Origin: Erwinia rhapontici
Lineage (GTDB): Bacteria > Pseudomonadota > Gammaproteobacteria > Enterobacterales > Enterobacteriaceae
Assembly: GCF_012271765.1 (NCBI RefSeq)
Contig: NZ_VRKO01000010.1
Location: 628,884-692,883 of the forward strand
Length of the DNA: 64,000 nt
Reading direction: 5' to 3'
Positions 46,494-57,849 of this stretch are shown one piece after another. The first letter of the stretch is position 1. Each line of letters opens with the position of its first letter. The notes under the pieces were generated by a model. It was given only the letters and a program-made list of their open reading frames with translations. It was not told the origin of the DNA and made no database searches. The translations under genes were made by a program, and so were the position numbers.

Positions 46494-48224
46494 TTACATC
46501 CGCTCTACGGTTTCAATCCCCAGCGTATCCAGCCCCTGCTTCAGAGTTTTCGCCGTTAACAGCGCCAGACGCAGACGGCTCTGTTTTGTTGCGTCATCGT
46601 CGGCGGTCAGGATAGGGCAGTGTTCGTAGAAGCCTGAGAACAGACCCGCCAGATCGTAAAGATACGCACACATCACGTGTGGCATCCCGTCGCGCGCAAC
46701 CTGAGTAATGGTTTCTTCAAACTGCAACAGGCGTACTGCCAGCGCGGCTTCACGATCTTCAGCGATCGCGGTCGTGCCGCTGATGCCGTGCTCATCGATG
46801 CCTGCTTTGCGGAAGACGGACAGCACACGCGTGTAGGCATACTGCATATACGGTGCGGTGTTACCTTCAAACGCCAGCATGTTGTCCCAGTCGAAGATGT
46901 AGTCGGTGGTGCGGCTTTTCGACAGGTCGGCGTATTTGACGGCACCGATACCGACGATGTTGGCCAGTGCTTTCAGCTCATCGGCAGGCATATCCGGGTT
47001 TTTACCGGCAACCAGCGCCGTTGCGCGTTCAATGGCTTCATCCAGCAGGTCGGACAGCTTGATGGTGCCACCAGCACGGGTTTTAAACGGCTTACCGTCT
47101 TTACCCAGCATCATGCCGAACATGTGGTGTTCCAGTGGCAGGGACGCCGGTACATAGCCCGCTTTGCGCACGATAGTCCAGGCCTGCATCAGGTGCTGAT
47201 GCTGACGTGAATCGATGTAATACAGCACACGGTCCGCTTTCAGCGTCTCGTAGCGATATTTCGCGCAGGCAATATCCGTTGTGGTGTAAAGGTAGCCGCC
47301 ATCCTTTTTCTGGATGATCACGCCCATCGGTTCGCCTTCCTTGTTTTTATACTCATCAAGGAACACAACGGTGGCGCCTTCGCTCTCTACCGCCAGACCT
47401 TTGGCTTTCAGGTCAGCAACGATGCCCGGCAGCATATCGTTATACAGGCTTTCACCCATCACATCGTCGCGCGTCAGGGTGACGTTCATACGGTCATAAA
47501 TCAGCTGATTCTGTGCCATGGTGATGTCGACCAGTCGCTTCCACATCTTGCGGCAGTATTCATCGCCGCCCTGCAGCTTAACGACATAACCGCGTGCGCG
47601 CTCGGCAAAGGCCGGGTCTTCATCGTAGGTACGTTTGGCTTCACGGTAGAAGACTTCCAGGTCTGCCAGCGCGATCTCTTCGTGATTCTCGTTCTGCTGT
47701 TTCTCAAGGAACGCAATCAACATACCGAACTGGGTGCCCCAGTCGCCAACGTGGTTGGCACGGATAACGTTATGGCCGAGGAACTCCAGCGTACGCACTG
47801 CCGCATCCCCGATGATGGTGGAGCGCACGTGACCCACGTGCATCTCTTTCGCCACGTTCGGTGCAGAGTAGTCAACTACCACGGTCTGCGGCTCCACAGC
47901 GGCCACACCCAGTTTCGGGGCGGCCAGCACGCTGTCGATCTGTGCAGACAGCCATTCAGGTGCCAGGAAGATATTGATAAAGCCCGGCCCGGCGATCTCA
48001 ACTTTTTTGGCAATCCCCGTGAGATCCAGCTGCTCCAGCACTTTTTCGGCCAGTTGTCGTGGCGGCATACCCAGGGTTTTGGCCACGGCCATCATGCCGT
48101 TGGCCTGATAATCACCAAACTGCACTTTTGCCGACTGACGCACCTGAGGCTCGCAATCTGCGGGTGCTCCCACTGCGATCATCGCCTGACTGACTTTTTC
48201 TGAGAGAAGGGCCTGAATATTCAC
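46494..48224 (-). CDS. argS: Arginyl-tRNA synthetase
   Basis: A 576-residue class I aminoacyl-tRNA synthetase. The N-terminal additional domain ([19 protein letters not shown]) recognises the tRNA D-loop. The catalytic HIGH-type motif is in [17 protein letters not shown]. The C-terminal anticodon-binding domain ends [16 protein letters not shown]. Length matches E. coli ArgS (577). Convergent with flhE, as in E. coli. Confidence 0.97.
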   Translation of the reverse strand: MNIQALLSEKVSQAMIAVGAPADCEPQVRQSAKVQFGDYQANGMMAVAKTLGMPPRQLAEKVLEQLDLTGIAKKVEIAGPGFINIFLAPEWLSAQIDSVLAAPKLGVAAVEPQTVVVDYSAPNVAKEMHVGHVRSTIIGDAAVRTLEFLGHNVIRANHVGDWGTQFGMLIAFLEKQQNENHEEIALADLEVFYREAKRTYDEDPAFAERARGYVVKLQGGDEYCRKMWKRLVDITMAQNQLIYDRMNVTLTRDDVMGESLYNDMLPGIVADLKAKGLAVESEGATVVFLDEYKNKEGEPMGVIIQKKDGGYLYTTTDIACAKYRYETLKADRVLYYIDSRQHQHLMQAWTIVRKAGYVPASLPLEHHMFGMMLGKDGKPFKTRAGGTIKLSDLLDEAIERATALVAGKNPDMPADELKALANIVGIGAVKYADLSKSRTTDYIFDWDNMLAFEGNTAPYMQYAYTRVLSVFRKAGIDEHGISGTTAIAEDREAALAVRLLQFEETITQVARDGMPHVMCAYLYDLAGLFSGFYEHCPILTADDDATKQSRLRLALLTAKTLKQGLDTLGIETVERM

Positions 48225-48448
48225 CGAGTTACCTTAATTTTTTTAAACCCACACGCAGAGGTGCAGGCCATGGTCTCGACGCCGCCGCATTCCGGGGGAC
48301 ATTCACCCAGGGTGGCAGCGCCTAAAAAAGAAGGGGAAAAGTATACTGCATTTAGGAACAAGTTATCCAGGAACCTGAGCCCCTGGATAACTTGTGTTTT
48401 GCGCGCGGGAAAACAGTGCTGTGAGGCTGTCTTCCACGGAAAGTCAGA
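48225..48448. repeat. argS upstream region with 14-bp perfect inverted repeat
   Basis: No gene is seen in this 224-bp stretch. ACAAGTTATCCAGG (48358-48371) and CCTGGATAACTTGT (48382-48395) are perfect inverted arms around a 10-bp spacer. The minus strand after it reads TTGTTCCTAAATG with no T-run, so it could be a weak terminator of the 41-codon gene upstream or a protein-binding dyad. Each arm contains TTATCCA, part of a DnaA-box-like sequence, probably by chance. GTATACT (48341-48347) may belong to the argS promoter on the opposite strand. Confidence 0.5.
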
Positions 48449-48574
48449 TTAGCGGCGACGTTGCGGGCGGTGGGGACTTGCCACCGTCGTTTTTCCGTTC
48501 CGTACCTTCCAGTGGCGTACAATCGCCAATCCCATCATCGCGATCAGCACGGCGACAAGTAATAACATAAGCAT
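48449..48574 (-). CDS. Small membrane protein, 41 residues
   Basis: A short frame encoding MLMLLLVAVLIAMMGLAIVR followed by HWKVRNGKTTVASPHRPQRRR. One strongly hydrophobic helix (residues 1-19) is followed by a basic tail, a typical small inner-membrane protein with a positive cytoplasmic side. AAGGA lies nine bases before the ATG. It sits between argS and yecM on the argS strand. I do not recognise a named family; no function is assigned. Confidence 0.6.
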   Translation of the reverse strand: MLMLLLVAVLIAMMGLAIVRHWKVRNGKTTVASPHRPQRRR

Positions 48575-48886
48575 TAAGCTTTTCCTTGTGTTGATGGTCG
48601 GGATAAATCTATAAGAAAGCAGAATAGCCTACAATGCACCCCTAATGATTTAGGAATTGTCGCATTGTATAAATTTAACTAAACTAAAACATAAAGTTAA
48701 AGGCCATTTTCTAAAAAAATCACTGGTACTGAACCACCAGATGCTGGATGAAATGTTTTCTAAGCGGGCAATTTATATGAATAATTCCGATGAAATGCTA
48801 AGTTTCTATTCCATTATCTGGTCTGTAAAATCATATGCTTTAAGTGAAAATGATAAGTGAAATTACTGTAAATGAAGGGTTTTGAG

Positions 48887-49453
48887 ATGTTATCCATAAA
48901 CAATGCAGAAGAATTAAGCGATTTAGCTAATGATTTACCGCGTTTTTTACAATCCCTTTACCAATTGGCTGAGCGATTAAGCCTTGATCTTGATGTTCTT
49001 GAGGTTGATCACATTGCGGTCAGATGTCACCAGAACACCACCGCAGCGCGGTGGAAACAGGGGTTTCTGCGTTGCGGTTCGCTGTTTTCGGAAAAAGAGA
49101 TTGCCGGACGTCCCGTCGCCCTGTTTGAGCTGGCTACACCGCTGGACGTGGGCCTGTGGAAGATCGGCGTGGTGGAACTCCCCTGGCCAGGGCAGCGGCT
49201 TTATCGCCATGAAGGCTGGGAACATGTCGAAGTGGTTCTGCGCGGCGACGAAGAGACGCTCGGCGCACGTGCTCTGGCGTTGATGGGTGACGAAGGCCTG
49301 ACACAGCAGGGAATTTCGATTAAAACCAGTGCACCAAAGGGTGACGGCGAACGCCTGCCTAACCCAACGCTGGCGGTAACTGACGGGCAGGTGACCATCA
49401 AGTTCCATCCGTGGAGCTTGAAAGAGATCGTCGCCAGTGAAGTGGACCGTTAA
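48887..49453 (+). CDS. yecM: YecM family protein
   Basis: A 188-residue cytoplasmic protein of the YecM family, structurally a glyoxalase-like fold with no proven reaction. Conserved stretches are VDHIAVRCHQNTTAARWKQGF, VELPWPGQRLYRHEGWEHVE, SIKTSAPKGDGERLPNPTLAV and IKFHPWSLKEIVASE. I chose the ATG at 48887 because GAAGGG lies seven bases upstream; the ATG at 48872 has no site. In E. coli yecM is followed directly by cutC. Here an aminotransferase gene on the opposite strand lies between. Confidence 0.9.
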   Translation: MLSINNAEELSDLANDLPRFLQSLYQLAERLSLDLDVLEVDHIAVRCHQNTTAARWKQGFLRCGSLFSEKEIAGRPVALFELATPLDVGLWKIGVVELPWPGQRLYRHEGWEHVEVVLRGDEETLGARALALMGDEGLTQQGISIKTSAPKGDGERLPNPTLAVTDGQVTIKFHPWSLKEIVASEVDR

Positions 49454-49455
49454 AT

Positions 49456-50601
49456 CTAGCGGCCGATAGCCAGCGCCAGCGTCATGCGGCGCAAGGCTTC
49501 GTCTAACATCGCACGCTGGCAGCCGAAGTTGAAACGGATAAACTTATCGTCACCGAAGTCACGCCCCGGTGAAAAGCCCAGCCCATGTTTTTCAAAGAAC
49601 AGGGCCGGGCTGGCGACTTTCAGTTTGCTGGCATCAATCCAGCCCAGATAGCTGCCCTCTGGTGCCACCATGCTCAGTCCCGGTAGCGCATTCACGTGCT
49701 GTGTCAGTGCGTCACGGTTGCTGCGCAGGTACTCCACCTGCGCATCCAGCCACGGTTGCCCGTCCTGCCAGGCGGCCGTTGCGGCGACATAGGACAGAAC
49801 ATCGACATCCGGCACCATCCCTTTACGTTCCCGGTTAAAACGGTCACGCAGTTCGCGGTCAGGAATGATGGCCACAGACGCACCGAGGCCAGCAATGTTG
49901 AAGCTTTTCGACGGAGACAGCAGGGTAATGGAGCGCTGGGCGGCATCTTCACTCAGGCTGGCAAACGGGATATGTTCAGCGCCCGGCTCCAGCAGCAGGT
50001 CGCAGTGAATTTCATCAGAACACACTATCAGGTCATGTCGCTGGGCAAAGCGCAGTTGTGCCTCCAGTTCCTCACGGCGATAAACGGTACCGCCCGGGTT
50101 CTGCGGGTTACACAACAGCAGCAGTTTTTCGTTGCCCTTAAGCTCAGGTTCCAGAGCATCCAGATCCAGCACCCAGCGCTGATTCTGAAGCTGTAACGGG
50201 GCGCTGACCTGCTCGCGTCCGGCCAGCTTTGCTGCCAGGCGGAAAGGGGGATAAATTGGTATGGGCGCAATGGTGCCCTGATGTGGCTCGGTAAACGCGC
50301 GTACGCACAGATTCAGCCCGGTAACGACGCCCGGTAGAAAGACCAGCCACTCGGGTTGAATTTTCCAGCCAAAACGTGTGTTCATGCGCTCAATGACGAC
50401 CTCAATAAAGGCCTGCGGCGGGACACCATAGCCGAAGATGCCGTGTGAGATACGAGTCTGTAATGCTTCAGTAATACAATCAGCTACGCGAAAATCCGTG
50501 TCTGCGATCCACAACGGAAGGATATCCCGATCACCATATTTTTGCCATTTCAGGCTATCGCTGTGACGGCGGTCTATCCGTTGGTCAAAATTGAATGCCA
50601 T
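49456..50601 (-). CDS. PatB/MalY-type PLP aminotransferase (cystathionine beta-lyase)
   Basis: A 381-residue fold-type I PLP enzyme of the MalY/PatB group, which cleaves cystathionine or related C-S bonds. Signatures are DILPLWIADTDFRVADCI, LLLLCNPQNPGGTVYRREEL, VCSDEIHCDLLL and the PLP lysine in LLSPSKSFNIAGLGAS. It ends FIRFNFGCQRAMLDEALRRM. It is inserted, in opposite orientation, between yecM and cutC. Whether it acts like E. coli MalY as a maltose-regulon modulator cannot be told; the MalI-like gene is 49 kb away. Confidence 0.85.
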   Translation of the reverse strand: MAFNFDQRIDRRHSDSLKWQKYGDRDILPLWIADTDFRVADCITEALQTRISHGIFGYGVPPQAFIEVVIERMNTRFGWKIQPEWLVFLPGVVTGLNLCVRAFTEPHQGTIAPIPIYPPFRLAAKLAGREQVSAPLQLQNQRWVLDLDALEPELKGNEKLLLLCNPQNPGGTVYRREELEAQLRFAQRHDLIVCSDEIHCDLLLEPGAEHIPFASLSEDAAQRSITLLSPSKSFNIAGLGASVAIIPDRELRDRFNRERKGMVPDVDVLSYVAATAAWQDGQPWLDAQVEYLRSNRDALTQHVNALPGLSMVAPEGSYLGWIDASKLKVASPALFFEKHGLGFSPGRDFGDDKFIRFNFGCQRAMLDEALRRMTLALAIGR

Positions 50602-50700
50602 GCTGATGATTCCCGTTAAGATAAATACCAGTAATGTCGATCAGACTAATCATCGGCATGAAAATAAACAACCAGACAGCAGTGATAACCGGAGGATGGG

Positions 50701-51456
50701 ATGCGAAAACTGGAAATATGCTGCTACGGAGTGGAATGTGCCGTGACGGCGGAACGAGCGGGAGCCGATCGCGTGGAGTTATGTGCTGCGCCAACGGAAG
50801 GGGGATTAACACCATCGGCGGGGACATTGATGTCAGCTCGTCGTCGCGTTGCGATCCCGGTCCATCCGATTGTGCGCCCCAGAGGGGGAGATTTTTGTTA
50901 CAGCGATATCGAATTTGAGCAGATGAAGTCAGATATTGCGTTTATCCGGGAACAGGGCTTTCCGGGGCTGGTGATCGGGTTGCTGGATGTGGACGGGCAT
51001 ATTGATCTGCCGCGCATGCAGCACGTCATGCAGCTGTGTCAGGGTATGGAGGTGACCTTTCATCGTGCCTTCGATTTGTGCCACAGCCCGGTCATGGCAC
51101 TTAAGCAACTGACTGATTTAGGCGTGTCGCGCATCCTCACTTCCGGACAGCAGCAGAGTGCAGAAAGCGGCTTACCCCTCTTGAGGGAGCTTACCCGCAT
51201 GGCGAAGGGCGTAAAAGTGATGGCCGGTGCGGGTGTGCGCCTGAGCAATGTGCAAAAGTTTATCGATGCTGGCCTGCTTGAGTTGCACAGCTCCGCCAGC
51301 CAACGTATTGCCTCATCGATGCGTTACCGTAAAGCCGGTGTGTCTATGTGTTCGGATGCTGAAAATGACGAATTTACCCGCACCTGCGTTGATGGTGATG
51401 TGGTCGCCGCGATGAAAAGCGTGATGTCGCTCGGCGCACCGCTTCACGTTGCCTAA
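50701..51456 (+). CDS. cutC: Copper homeostasis protein CutC
   Basis: A 251-residue TIM-barrel protein of the CutC family, historically linked to copper tolerance, biochemical role unclear. Signatures are [72 protein letters not shown] and [25 protein letters not shown] precedes the start. Length matches E. coli CutC (248). Confidence 0.94.
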   Translation: MRKLEICCYGVECAVTAERAGADRVELCAAPTEGGLTPSAGTLMSARRRVAIPVHPIVRPRGGDFCYSDIEFEQMKSDIAFIREQGFPGLVIGLLDVDGHIDLPRMQHVMQLCQGMEVTFHRAFDLCHSPVMALKQLTDLGVSRILTSGQQQSAESGLPLLRELTRMAKGVKVMAGAGVRLSNVQKFIDAGLLELHSSASQRIASSMRYRKAGVSMCSDAENDEFTRTCVDGDVVAAMKSVMSLGAPLHVA

Positions 51457-51535
51457 ATCCGTTGCCGCCTGGCGGTAACGTGCCGATTTTGCCGCGCAGC
51501 ACGCCGTTCTCAGACGTGGTGTTTGCAAGTACCAG

Positions 51536-51565
51536 ACCCCAGCGCCTTTTGTTGGGGTTTTTTTT
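51536..51565 (+). terminator. Terminator after cutC
   Basis: ACCCCA (51536-51541) pairs with TGGGGT (51553-51558) around an 11-nt loop and is followed by eight T (51558-51565). Confidence 0.8.
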
Positions 51566-51645
51566 GCTCCTGGTGCGGGTTTGTAATGCGTGTTGTACCC
51601 AAAAAAAACTACACTGAGTCATCTCCTTAATCTGCCATAAGAGCT

Positions 51646-52485
51646 GTGATGAAGATTCCGTTTTCGGGTTGTACGCTGATGATGACGCTGGCCTTTTTGC
51701 TGACTCCGGCTGCACAGGCGGCAACAGACTGCACGCCGGGCTTTCAGCAGGTGGCCAGTAATAACAGCATTGTGATGTTGGGGGGAACGGCCAGAGGCCC
51801 GGTTAAACAGTTTGTCCTCGGCGAATTTGGTAAGGATGTTAATCAGCAAAAACGCATGATTGGCGAGTTTGATCGCTGCGGAACGCTGAAACGTGCCGAT
51901 TTGCGCTTCGATAAACAGGAAGGCAAGCTCCAGATCTCACTGGTGCAGAGTATTGAACATGTCAGGGATGGTTGGCTTTCAAGCTATGAAATGACCGTTG
52001 CTGAATTACGTAACGGCCAGCCGGTGGTGATCAATGATAAACGTGGCACCACACATTATCGGACGGGAAGCCGCGGTAATATCATTAGCTCGGCGGATAC
52101 GTTCGTCCTCAATGGTGAAAAAGGCTTCACGGAAACCACCCACCATTTCGACCGCCAGTCGCGGCTGATTAGCAGTATTGCGCGGGGATCGGATAGCAAC
52201 AGTAACGGTAAATTCACCTACCGCTGGAACAAACAGAACCTGCTGGTGGCTTTGGCGTCTGATCGAGAAAAAATGACGCTGGACTACGACCGGGATCAGC
52301 GTGAGTTACGTCTGAGCAGCCGCTCGGATACAGCGATGAGCAGTATGACAACGCTGGAGGAGTGCCAGCTGTGGGATGACCAGGGGAACTGTACGTTGAG
52401 CTATACGCGTGAAATGGAAGTGTTCCCCTCCGGGATTATCCGGCGCAATATTACTGCCGCTTACCGCTACGAATATTGGGAATAA
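51646..52485 (+). CDS. Exported YnfC-like protein (UPF0257), uncertain
   Basis: A 279-residue protein (278 if the second ATG is used) with a signal peptide ending PAAQAATDC, probably cleaved after AQA. The mature part is beta-rich: GTARGPVKQFVLGEFGKDVNQ, GKFTYRWNKQNLLVAL, MTTLEECQLWDDQGNCTLSY, YEYWE. The order RGPVK...RCGTL...YRYD-like repeats...C-x7-C resembles the E. coli lipoprotein YnfC, but there is no lipobox here. The two late cysteines may form a disulphide. Function unknown; family assignment is tentative. Confidence 0.6.
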   Translation: MMKIPFSGCTLMMTLAFLLTPAAQAATDCTPGFQQVASNNSIVMLGGTARGPVKQFVLGEFGKDVNQQKRMIGEFDRCGTLKRADLRFDKQEGKLQISLVQSIEHVRDGWLSSYEMTVAELRNGQPVVINDKRGTTHYRTGSRGNIISSADTFVLNGEKGFTETTHHFDRQSRLISSIARGSDSNSNGKFTYRWNKQNLLVALASDREKMTLDYDRDQRELRLSSRSDTAMSSMTTLEECQLWDDQGNCTLSYTREMEVFPSGIIRRNITAAYRYEYWE

Positions 52486-52501
52486 ACCGCGGCAGAAAAA
52501 T

Positions 52502-52526
52502 AAGGCCGATCGCCCGGATCGGCCTT
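52502..52526. terminator. Shared terminator between ynfC-like gene and gldA
   Basis: AAGGCCGATC (52502-52511) pairs perfectly with GATCGGCCTT (52517-52526) over a GCCCG loop. The minus strand continues TATTTTTCTG, so it best serves gldA, which ends at 52540. It lies between convergent genes. Confidence 0.85.
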
Positions 52527-52539
52527 CACTACAATACGG

Positions 52540-53637
52540 TTATTTCACTGACAGACTAAAGGCATCTACGGCCAGAATGGCGTTCGCCACATCCTCAGCG
52601 CTCAGTCCCGGGTTCAGGTTTTTCAACGTGTCCCCTTCGTTATTGGCCAGCGCGCCGATTTTCACCAGATCGTCCCAGCTTACGTTGTCCAGATGCAGCT
52701 CCTTCAGCGTGGTCGGCATCTTGATGGCTCGGTAGAAACGCACGTAGCGTGCGATCTCCTCATCAGGGCGCTGCTCCAGCACCATCTGGGTCAGGGTGCC
52801 GTAAGCCACTTTTTCACCGTGCGTCAGGTGGTGAATATCGCCCTCAATCGCAGTAAAACCGTTGTGGATAGCGTGGGCACCGGCCAGACCGGCGTTTTCG
52901 AACCCCAGCCCTGAAAGCAGCGTATTGGCTTCCACCACGGCTTCCACCGCGGGTGTCACCAGCTGTTTCTCCACGGCCTGATAGGCACTCAGCCCCCAGG
53001 TCAGGAGTGTTTTTTCACAGGCTTCGGCGATCGCCATTCCGGCAATGGTCGGGTCACCGTTGACCATCGATTTGCTGTGTGAACGTTTCACCGCCTGCGC
53101 TTCAACATAGGTCGCCAGGCCATCCGCAATACCGGAGGCAAACAGACGCACCGGCGCGCGCACGCAGACCTGCGTATCCACCAGCACCAGATCCGGGTTT
53201 TTACTGTAGAAACGGTAGCTTTCGAACACGCCGGTATCCGAGTAGATCACTGACAGCGCACTGCAGGGGGCATCGGTAGAGGCGATAGTGGGCACGACGG
53301 CAACGGGGTGTTTCAACTCATCGGCAACCGCTTTTACAGTGTCCAGGGTTTTACCGCCACCGAGTCCGACCACAATACTTGTTCCGTTGGCTTTCGCCAG
53401 TTTAGCCAGGCGGGTGATCTCATTGCTGGAGGCTTCACCGTTAAACTCTTCGTAGTGGAATTCGACCTTGTTCGCGATCAGGGAGGCTTTAACGTCTTTT
53501 CCGATCAGCCCCCAGACAATCTTGTCAGCAACGAGGAACGCATTGCTGCCCAGTTCGGCCAGATGCTCGCCCAGGTGGGCTAGCTGACCCGCGCCCTGAA
53601 TGTATTTCCGTGGTGATGAAAAAACAAATTTACTCAT
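52540..53637 (-). CDS. gldA: Glycerol dehydrogenase
   Basis: A 365-residue iron-type (family III) alcohol dehydrogenase oxidising glycerol to dihydroxyacetone with NAD. Signatures are VVGLGGGKTLDTVKAVADEL (NAD site), TIASTDAPCSALSVIY, and the metal-binding histidines in LAGAHAIHNGFTAI and HHLTHGEKVAYGTL. Close to E. coli GldA (367). In E. coli this place between cutC and cmoB holds the torYZ genes. A Fur-box-like site lies 90 bp upstream. Confidence 0.93.
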   Translation of the reverse strand: MSKFVFSSPRKYIQGAGQLAHLGEHLAELGSNAFLVADKIVWGLIGKDVKASLIANKVEFHYEEFNGEASSNEITRLAKLAKANGTSIVVGLGGGKTLDTVKAVADELKHPVAVVPTIASTDAPCSALSVIYSDTGVFESYRFYSKNPDLVLVDTQVCVRAPVRLFASGIADGLATYVEAQAVKRSHSKSMVNGDPTIAGMAIAEACEKTLLTWGLSAYQAVEKQLVTPAVEAVVEANTLLSGLGFENAGLAGAHAIHNGFTAIEGDIHHLTHGEKVAYGTLTQMVLEQRPDEEIARYVRFYRAIKMPTTLKELHLDNVSWDDLVKIGALANNEGDTLKNLNPGLSAEDVANAILAVDAFSLSVK

Positions 53638-53726
53638 ACCAGATACTCCTTTCAGGTGAATTTAACGCACAACTGATCCCACACTAACCCGTAAGTATTA
53701 GGCCATTTGATCAAAAAGAGTGATTT

Positions 53727-53745
53727 AATAAGAATTATCATTCTC
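53727..53745 (-). promoter_or_regulatory. Fur-box-like site upstream of gldA
   Basis: On the minus strand GAGAATGATAATTCTTATT matches the 19-bp Fur consensus GATAATGATAATCATTATC at 15 positions. It lies 90 bp upstream of gldA. No other gene start is near; cmoB ends on the other side. Confidence 0.5.
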
Positions 53746-53842
53746 ATTGACACAGATCAGGATTTCACTCAGAGCGGTGAGGAGGCAGGGCAACGACGAG
53801 GGGGAGGCAGGGTCAGCCGTAAGACGGCCAACCCTGTCGGGA

Positions 53843-55632
<1,790 letters not shown>

Positions 55633-56028
55633 TCAGGAAGTGCCGAGAACCAGGTCCCAGGGCAGGAACAGCAGATTGACGACCACCATGCCGAAGAGCG
55701 AAAGCAGCGTCAGGAGCATGCCGTTACGGCGCCACAGTACGGTGCGGCTGCGTAAACCATACGCATGCATCAGACGGCCGAAAAAGAAAAACAGCCCGAG
55801 CAGATGCAGCATCCAGATATCGGCACCGTTCATCTCCATCATTACCAGCAGAAAGAGTGCGATGGGGATATTTTCGACCGCATTACCGTGGATGCGAATG
55901 GCCAGCTGTAAATCAGACACCCCACCATCACCGATCGAGACCCGGTACTGACGACGTAAGCGCACCACGTCGAGTAAAAACTTCAGGATAAAAAGCGTAC
56001 CAAGTACCACGTAAAGCGCACTGACCAT
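55633..56028 (-). CDS. yecN: MAPEG-family membrane protein YecN
   Basis: A 131-residue protein with four hydrophobic helices. The MAPEG-type core is RIHGNAVENIPIALFLLVMMEMNG followed by FFFGRLMHAYGLRSR. Function unproven. It lies between cmoA and yecE, as in E. coli. Confidence 0.9.
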   Translation of the reverse strand: MVSALYVVLGTLFILKFLLDVVRLRRQYRVSIGDGGVSDLQLAIRIHGNAVENIPIALFLLVMMEMNGADIWMLHLLGLFFFFGRLMHAYGLRSRTVLWRRNGMLLTLLSLFGMVVVNLLFLPWDLVLGTS

Positions 56029-56114
56029 GACTCACTCCATGATGTAATAATGATCTTATTGAGTAGGGTATCGAACAATGCTGACACTGTCGCCAGGCAT
56101 CAGCATGAACCGGT

Positions 56115-56939
56115 TCAGAATAACATCTCCTGCTGCGGCCATTCAGGGGCATCACCGATATGCGGGAGCACCTGCTGTAATCCGGGCCACAGCGCGCGCA
56201 CCAAATCCGGTGCGAAGCCGACATCCGGGGTATGTATAAACAGCCACGGCTGGGCCGTTTCGCACCACTGCGGTAACCGATCTCGCCAGGCGTTGAACCA
56301 GCTCAGGTTAGCCTCGACGTTGTCGCCGCCGATAAAACGGATCATCGGGGCGTCTGCGGTCATCACCGCATGGACTGGCAGTTTAGGTTTTTTGCGTTGT
56401 GCCTCAATAATCGCGGCCGTTGAAGGATGGGCACTGTGCACGCCGCGGGTATCGAGGATCACCCGGTTGACGCGGCGCTGATGCAATCCGCGATTCAGCG
56501 CCTGCTCGGCCTCGCCTTTGGCAAAAAACTCCGGATGCCGCACTTCCACACCGTAGCGGAATTCCGTAGGCAGGTTATCGAGAAACTGCCAGAGAGCAGG
56601 CAGGTCAGCAGGCGAAAAAGCCGCGGGAAGCTGTAACCAGAACTGTCCGATGCGATCGGCCAGCGGAGAGAGCAGATCAAAAAACTCTGCGCTGAGATCG
56701 CCGCACTGGCGCAGCGCGGCCTGATGGCTGATGGTCGCCGGAAATTTAAAACAGAAGCGGAAGTCATCGTGCGTCATTGCCCGCCAGCGCTGTACCACTT
56801 CCGGGCGCGGCAGTGCATACAGCGTGGTATTGCCTTCGACACAGTTAAAGTGACGGGCATAATCTTCCAGGGTGGTCATCCCCAGTTTTTTCCATTGCGG
56901 GTGCTGCCACTGTGGCAGGCCAAGATACAACGGCTTCAT
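56115..56939 (-). CDS. yecE: DUF72 family protein YecE
   Basis: A 274-residue TIM-barrel-like DUF72 protein of unknown function. Conserved stretches are LYLGLPQWQHPQWKKLGMTTLEDYARHFNCVEGNTTLYALP, RFCFKFPATISHQA, FWLQLPAAFSP, YGVEVRHPEFF and VILDTRGVHSAHPS. Position and length match E. coli YecE. Confidence 0.92.
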   Translation of the reverse strand: MKPLYLGLPQWQHPQWKKLGMTTLEDYARHFNCVEGNTTLYALPRPEVVQRWRAMTHDDFRFCFKFPATISHQAALRQCGDLSAEFFDLLSPLADRIGQFWLQLPAAFSPADLPALWQFLDNLPTEFRYGVEVRHPEFFAKGEAEQALNRGLHQRRVNRVILDTRGVHSAHPSTAAIIEAQRKKPKLPVHAVMTADAPMIRFIGGDNVEANLSWFNAWRDRLPQWCETAQPWLFIHTPDVGFAPDLVRALWPGLQQVLPHIGDAPEWPQQEMLF

Positions 56940-57045
56940 TGTTTATCCACATTCAGTCAGTTGCGGGCAACTTTACCGTGTGGATACAGGGGAGTGCAAG
57001 GCAGGCAGTGGGGAGAAAGACCGGTTCCCTCCGGTCATGCGCAGG

Positions 57046-57615
57046 TTAAGACAGCGCGGCGATGACGTCATCTGACTGACGCACGCGGGCAATACGTGGG
57101 AAGATCCACTCGACGCTGGCCTGATGCTGCTCAGTGCTGGCGGTGCTACAGATATCTTCGGCAATCACCAGATTGAAACCCAGTTCCCAGGCGTTACGTG
57201 CGGTGGACTCAACGCCAATGTTGGTGGCGATGCCACCCAGCACAAGGGTGTCAATGCCACGACGGCGCAGTTGCAGTTCCAGATCGGTACCGTGGAATGC
57301 CCCCCACTGGCGTTTGATGACGTGCAGATCGCTCTCCTGAACACCCAGCGCTTCAGGGTAGACCCACCAGTTATCCGGCAGTGCGCCTCCGGCATGGGCG
57401 GCATCAACCGGTTGTTTTGGCGCATCGGCAAAATCCGCTGACCAGCCTACACGTACCAGCACGACCGGGGCGTTGTGTGCACGAAAGTGGTCGGCCAGTT
57501 TCGCGGCACGTGGCACGACATCACTGGCCGCGTGTGGTGCCTTGCCAAACGGCAGAATGCCTTCCTGTAAGTCGATCAGCACCAGTGCGGTGGTCTGGGG
57601 ATTGAGATTGAGCAT
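57046..57615 (-). CDS. yecD: Isochorismatase-family hydrolase YecD
   Basis: A 189-residue cysteine-hydrolase-fold protein. Signatures are [17 protein letters not shown] (catalytic Asp), [44 protein letters not shown] and [13 protein letters not shown]. The position normally holding the catalytic Cys, just after [12 protein letters not shown], carries no cysteine, so chemistry is uncertain. I chose the ATG at 57615, preceded by GGAG and matching E. coli YecD (188). The in-frame start at 57822 would add 69 unrelated residues. Confidence 0.9.
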   Translation of the reverse strand: MLNLNPQTTALVLIDLQEGILPFGKAPHAASDVVPRAAKLADHFRAHNAPVVLVRVGWSADFADAPKQPVDAAHAGGALPDNWWVYPEALGVQESDLHVIKRQWGAFHGTDLELQLRRRGIDTLVLGGIATNIGVESTARNAWELGFNLVIAEDICSTASTEQHQASVEWIFPRIARVRQSDDVIAALS

Positions 57616-57829
57616 GCGTTTCTCCGGGATAAGGGGGAAAACCATTGAGAATACAAAGGAACAGTTAAACGAGGCGATGAAAATAATGTGGGTAAAGCGC
57701 TGAGATTTGTTAGCGGTTATGTCGTGGTGATGATGTTTTGTTAACCACAGCGTCCGGTGGCAGCACATCGCAGCGTTTTTCTGCCACTTTCCCCTGATGA
57801 CAGCACTTATCCTGTGAGCCATTTTCCAT
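57616..57829. other. Divergent yecD/aspS region, no gene seen
   Basis: About 210 bp with no credible gene. It should contain the yecD promoter on the minus strand; none is clear to me. The aspS promoter is at its right end. Confidence 0.4.
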
Positions 57830-57835
57830 TATAAT
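57807..57835 (+). promoter_or_regulatory. Predicted aspS promoter
   Basis: A perfect -10 box TATAAT (57830-57835) with TTATCC (57807-57812) as a weak -35 at 17-bp spacing. It lies 91 bp before the aspS start. Confidence 0.55.
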
Positions 57836-57849
57836 GGCAGCCATTTTTC

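Noticed and set aside
46411-46629. 72-codon plus-strand frame after flhE
   Set aside because: It runs through the REP-like palindromes and the antisense of argS; composition is repeat-driven.
48361-48395. TTATCCA motifs in the inverted repeat as DnaA boxes
   Set aside because: Only 7 of 9 positions match the DnaA consensus and the context is not an origin.
48657-48860. 67-codon frame upstream of yecM on the plus strand
   Set aside because: It needs a TTG start without a convincing ribosome site, lies in A/T-rich DNA and has no recognisable motif.
53755-53842. RyhB-like small RNA driven by the Fur-box-like site on the plus strand
   Set aside because: I could not match the RyhB core and there is no terminator with a T-run before cmoB.
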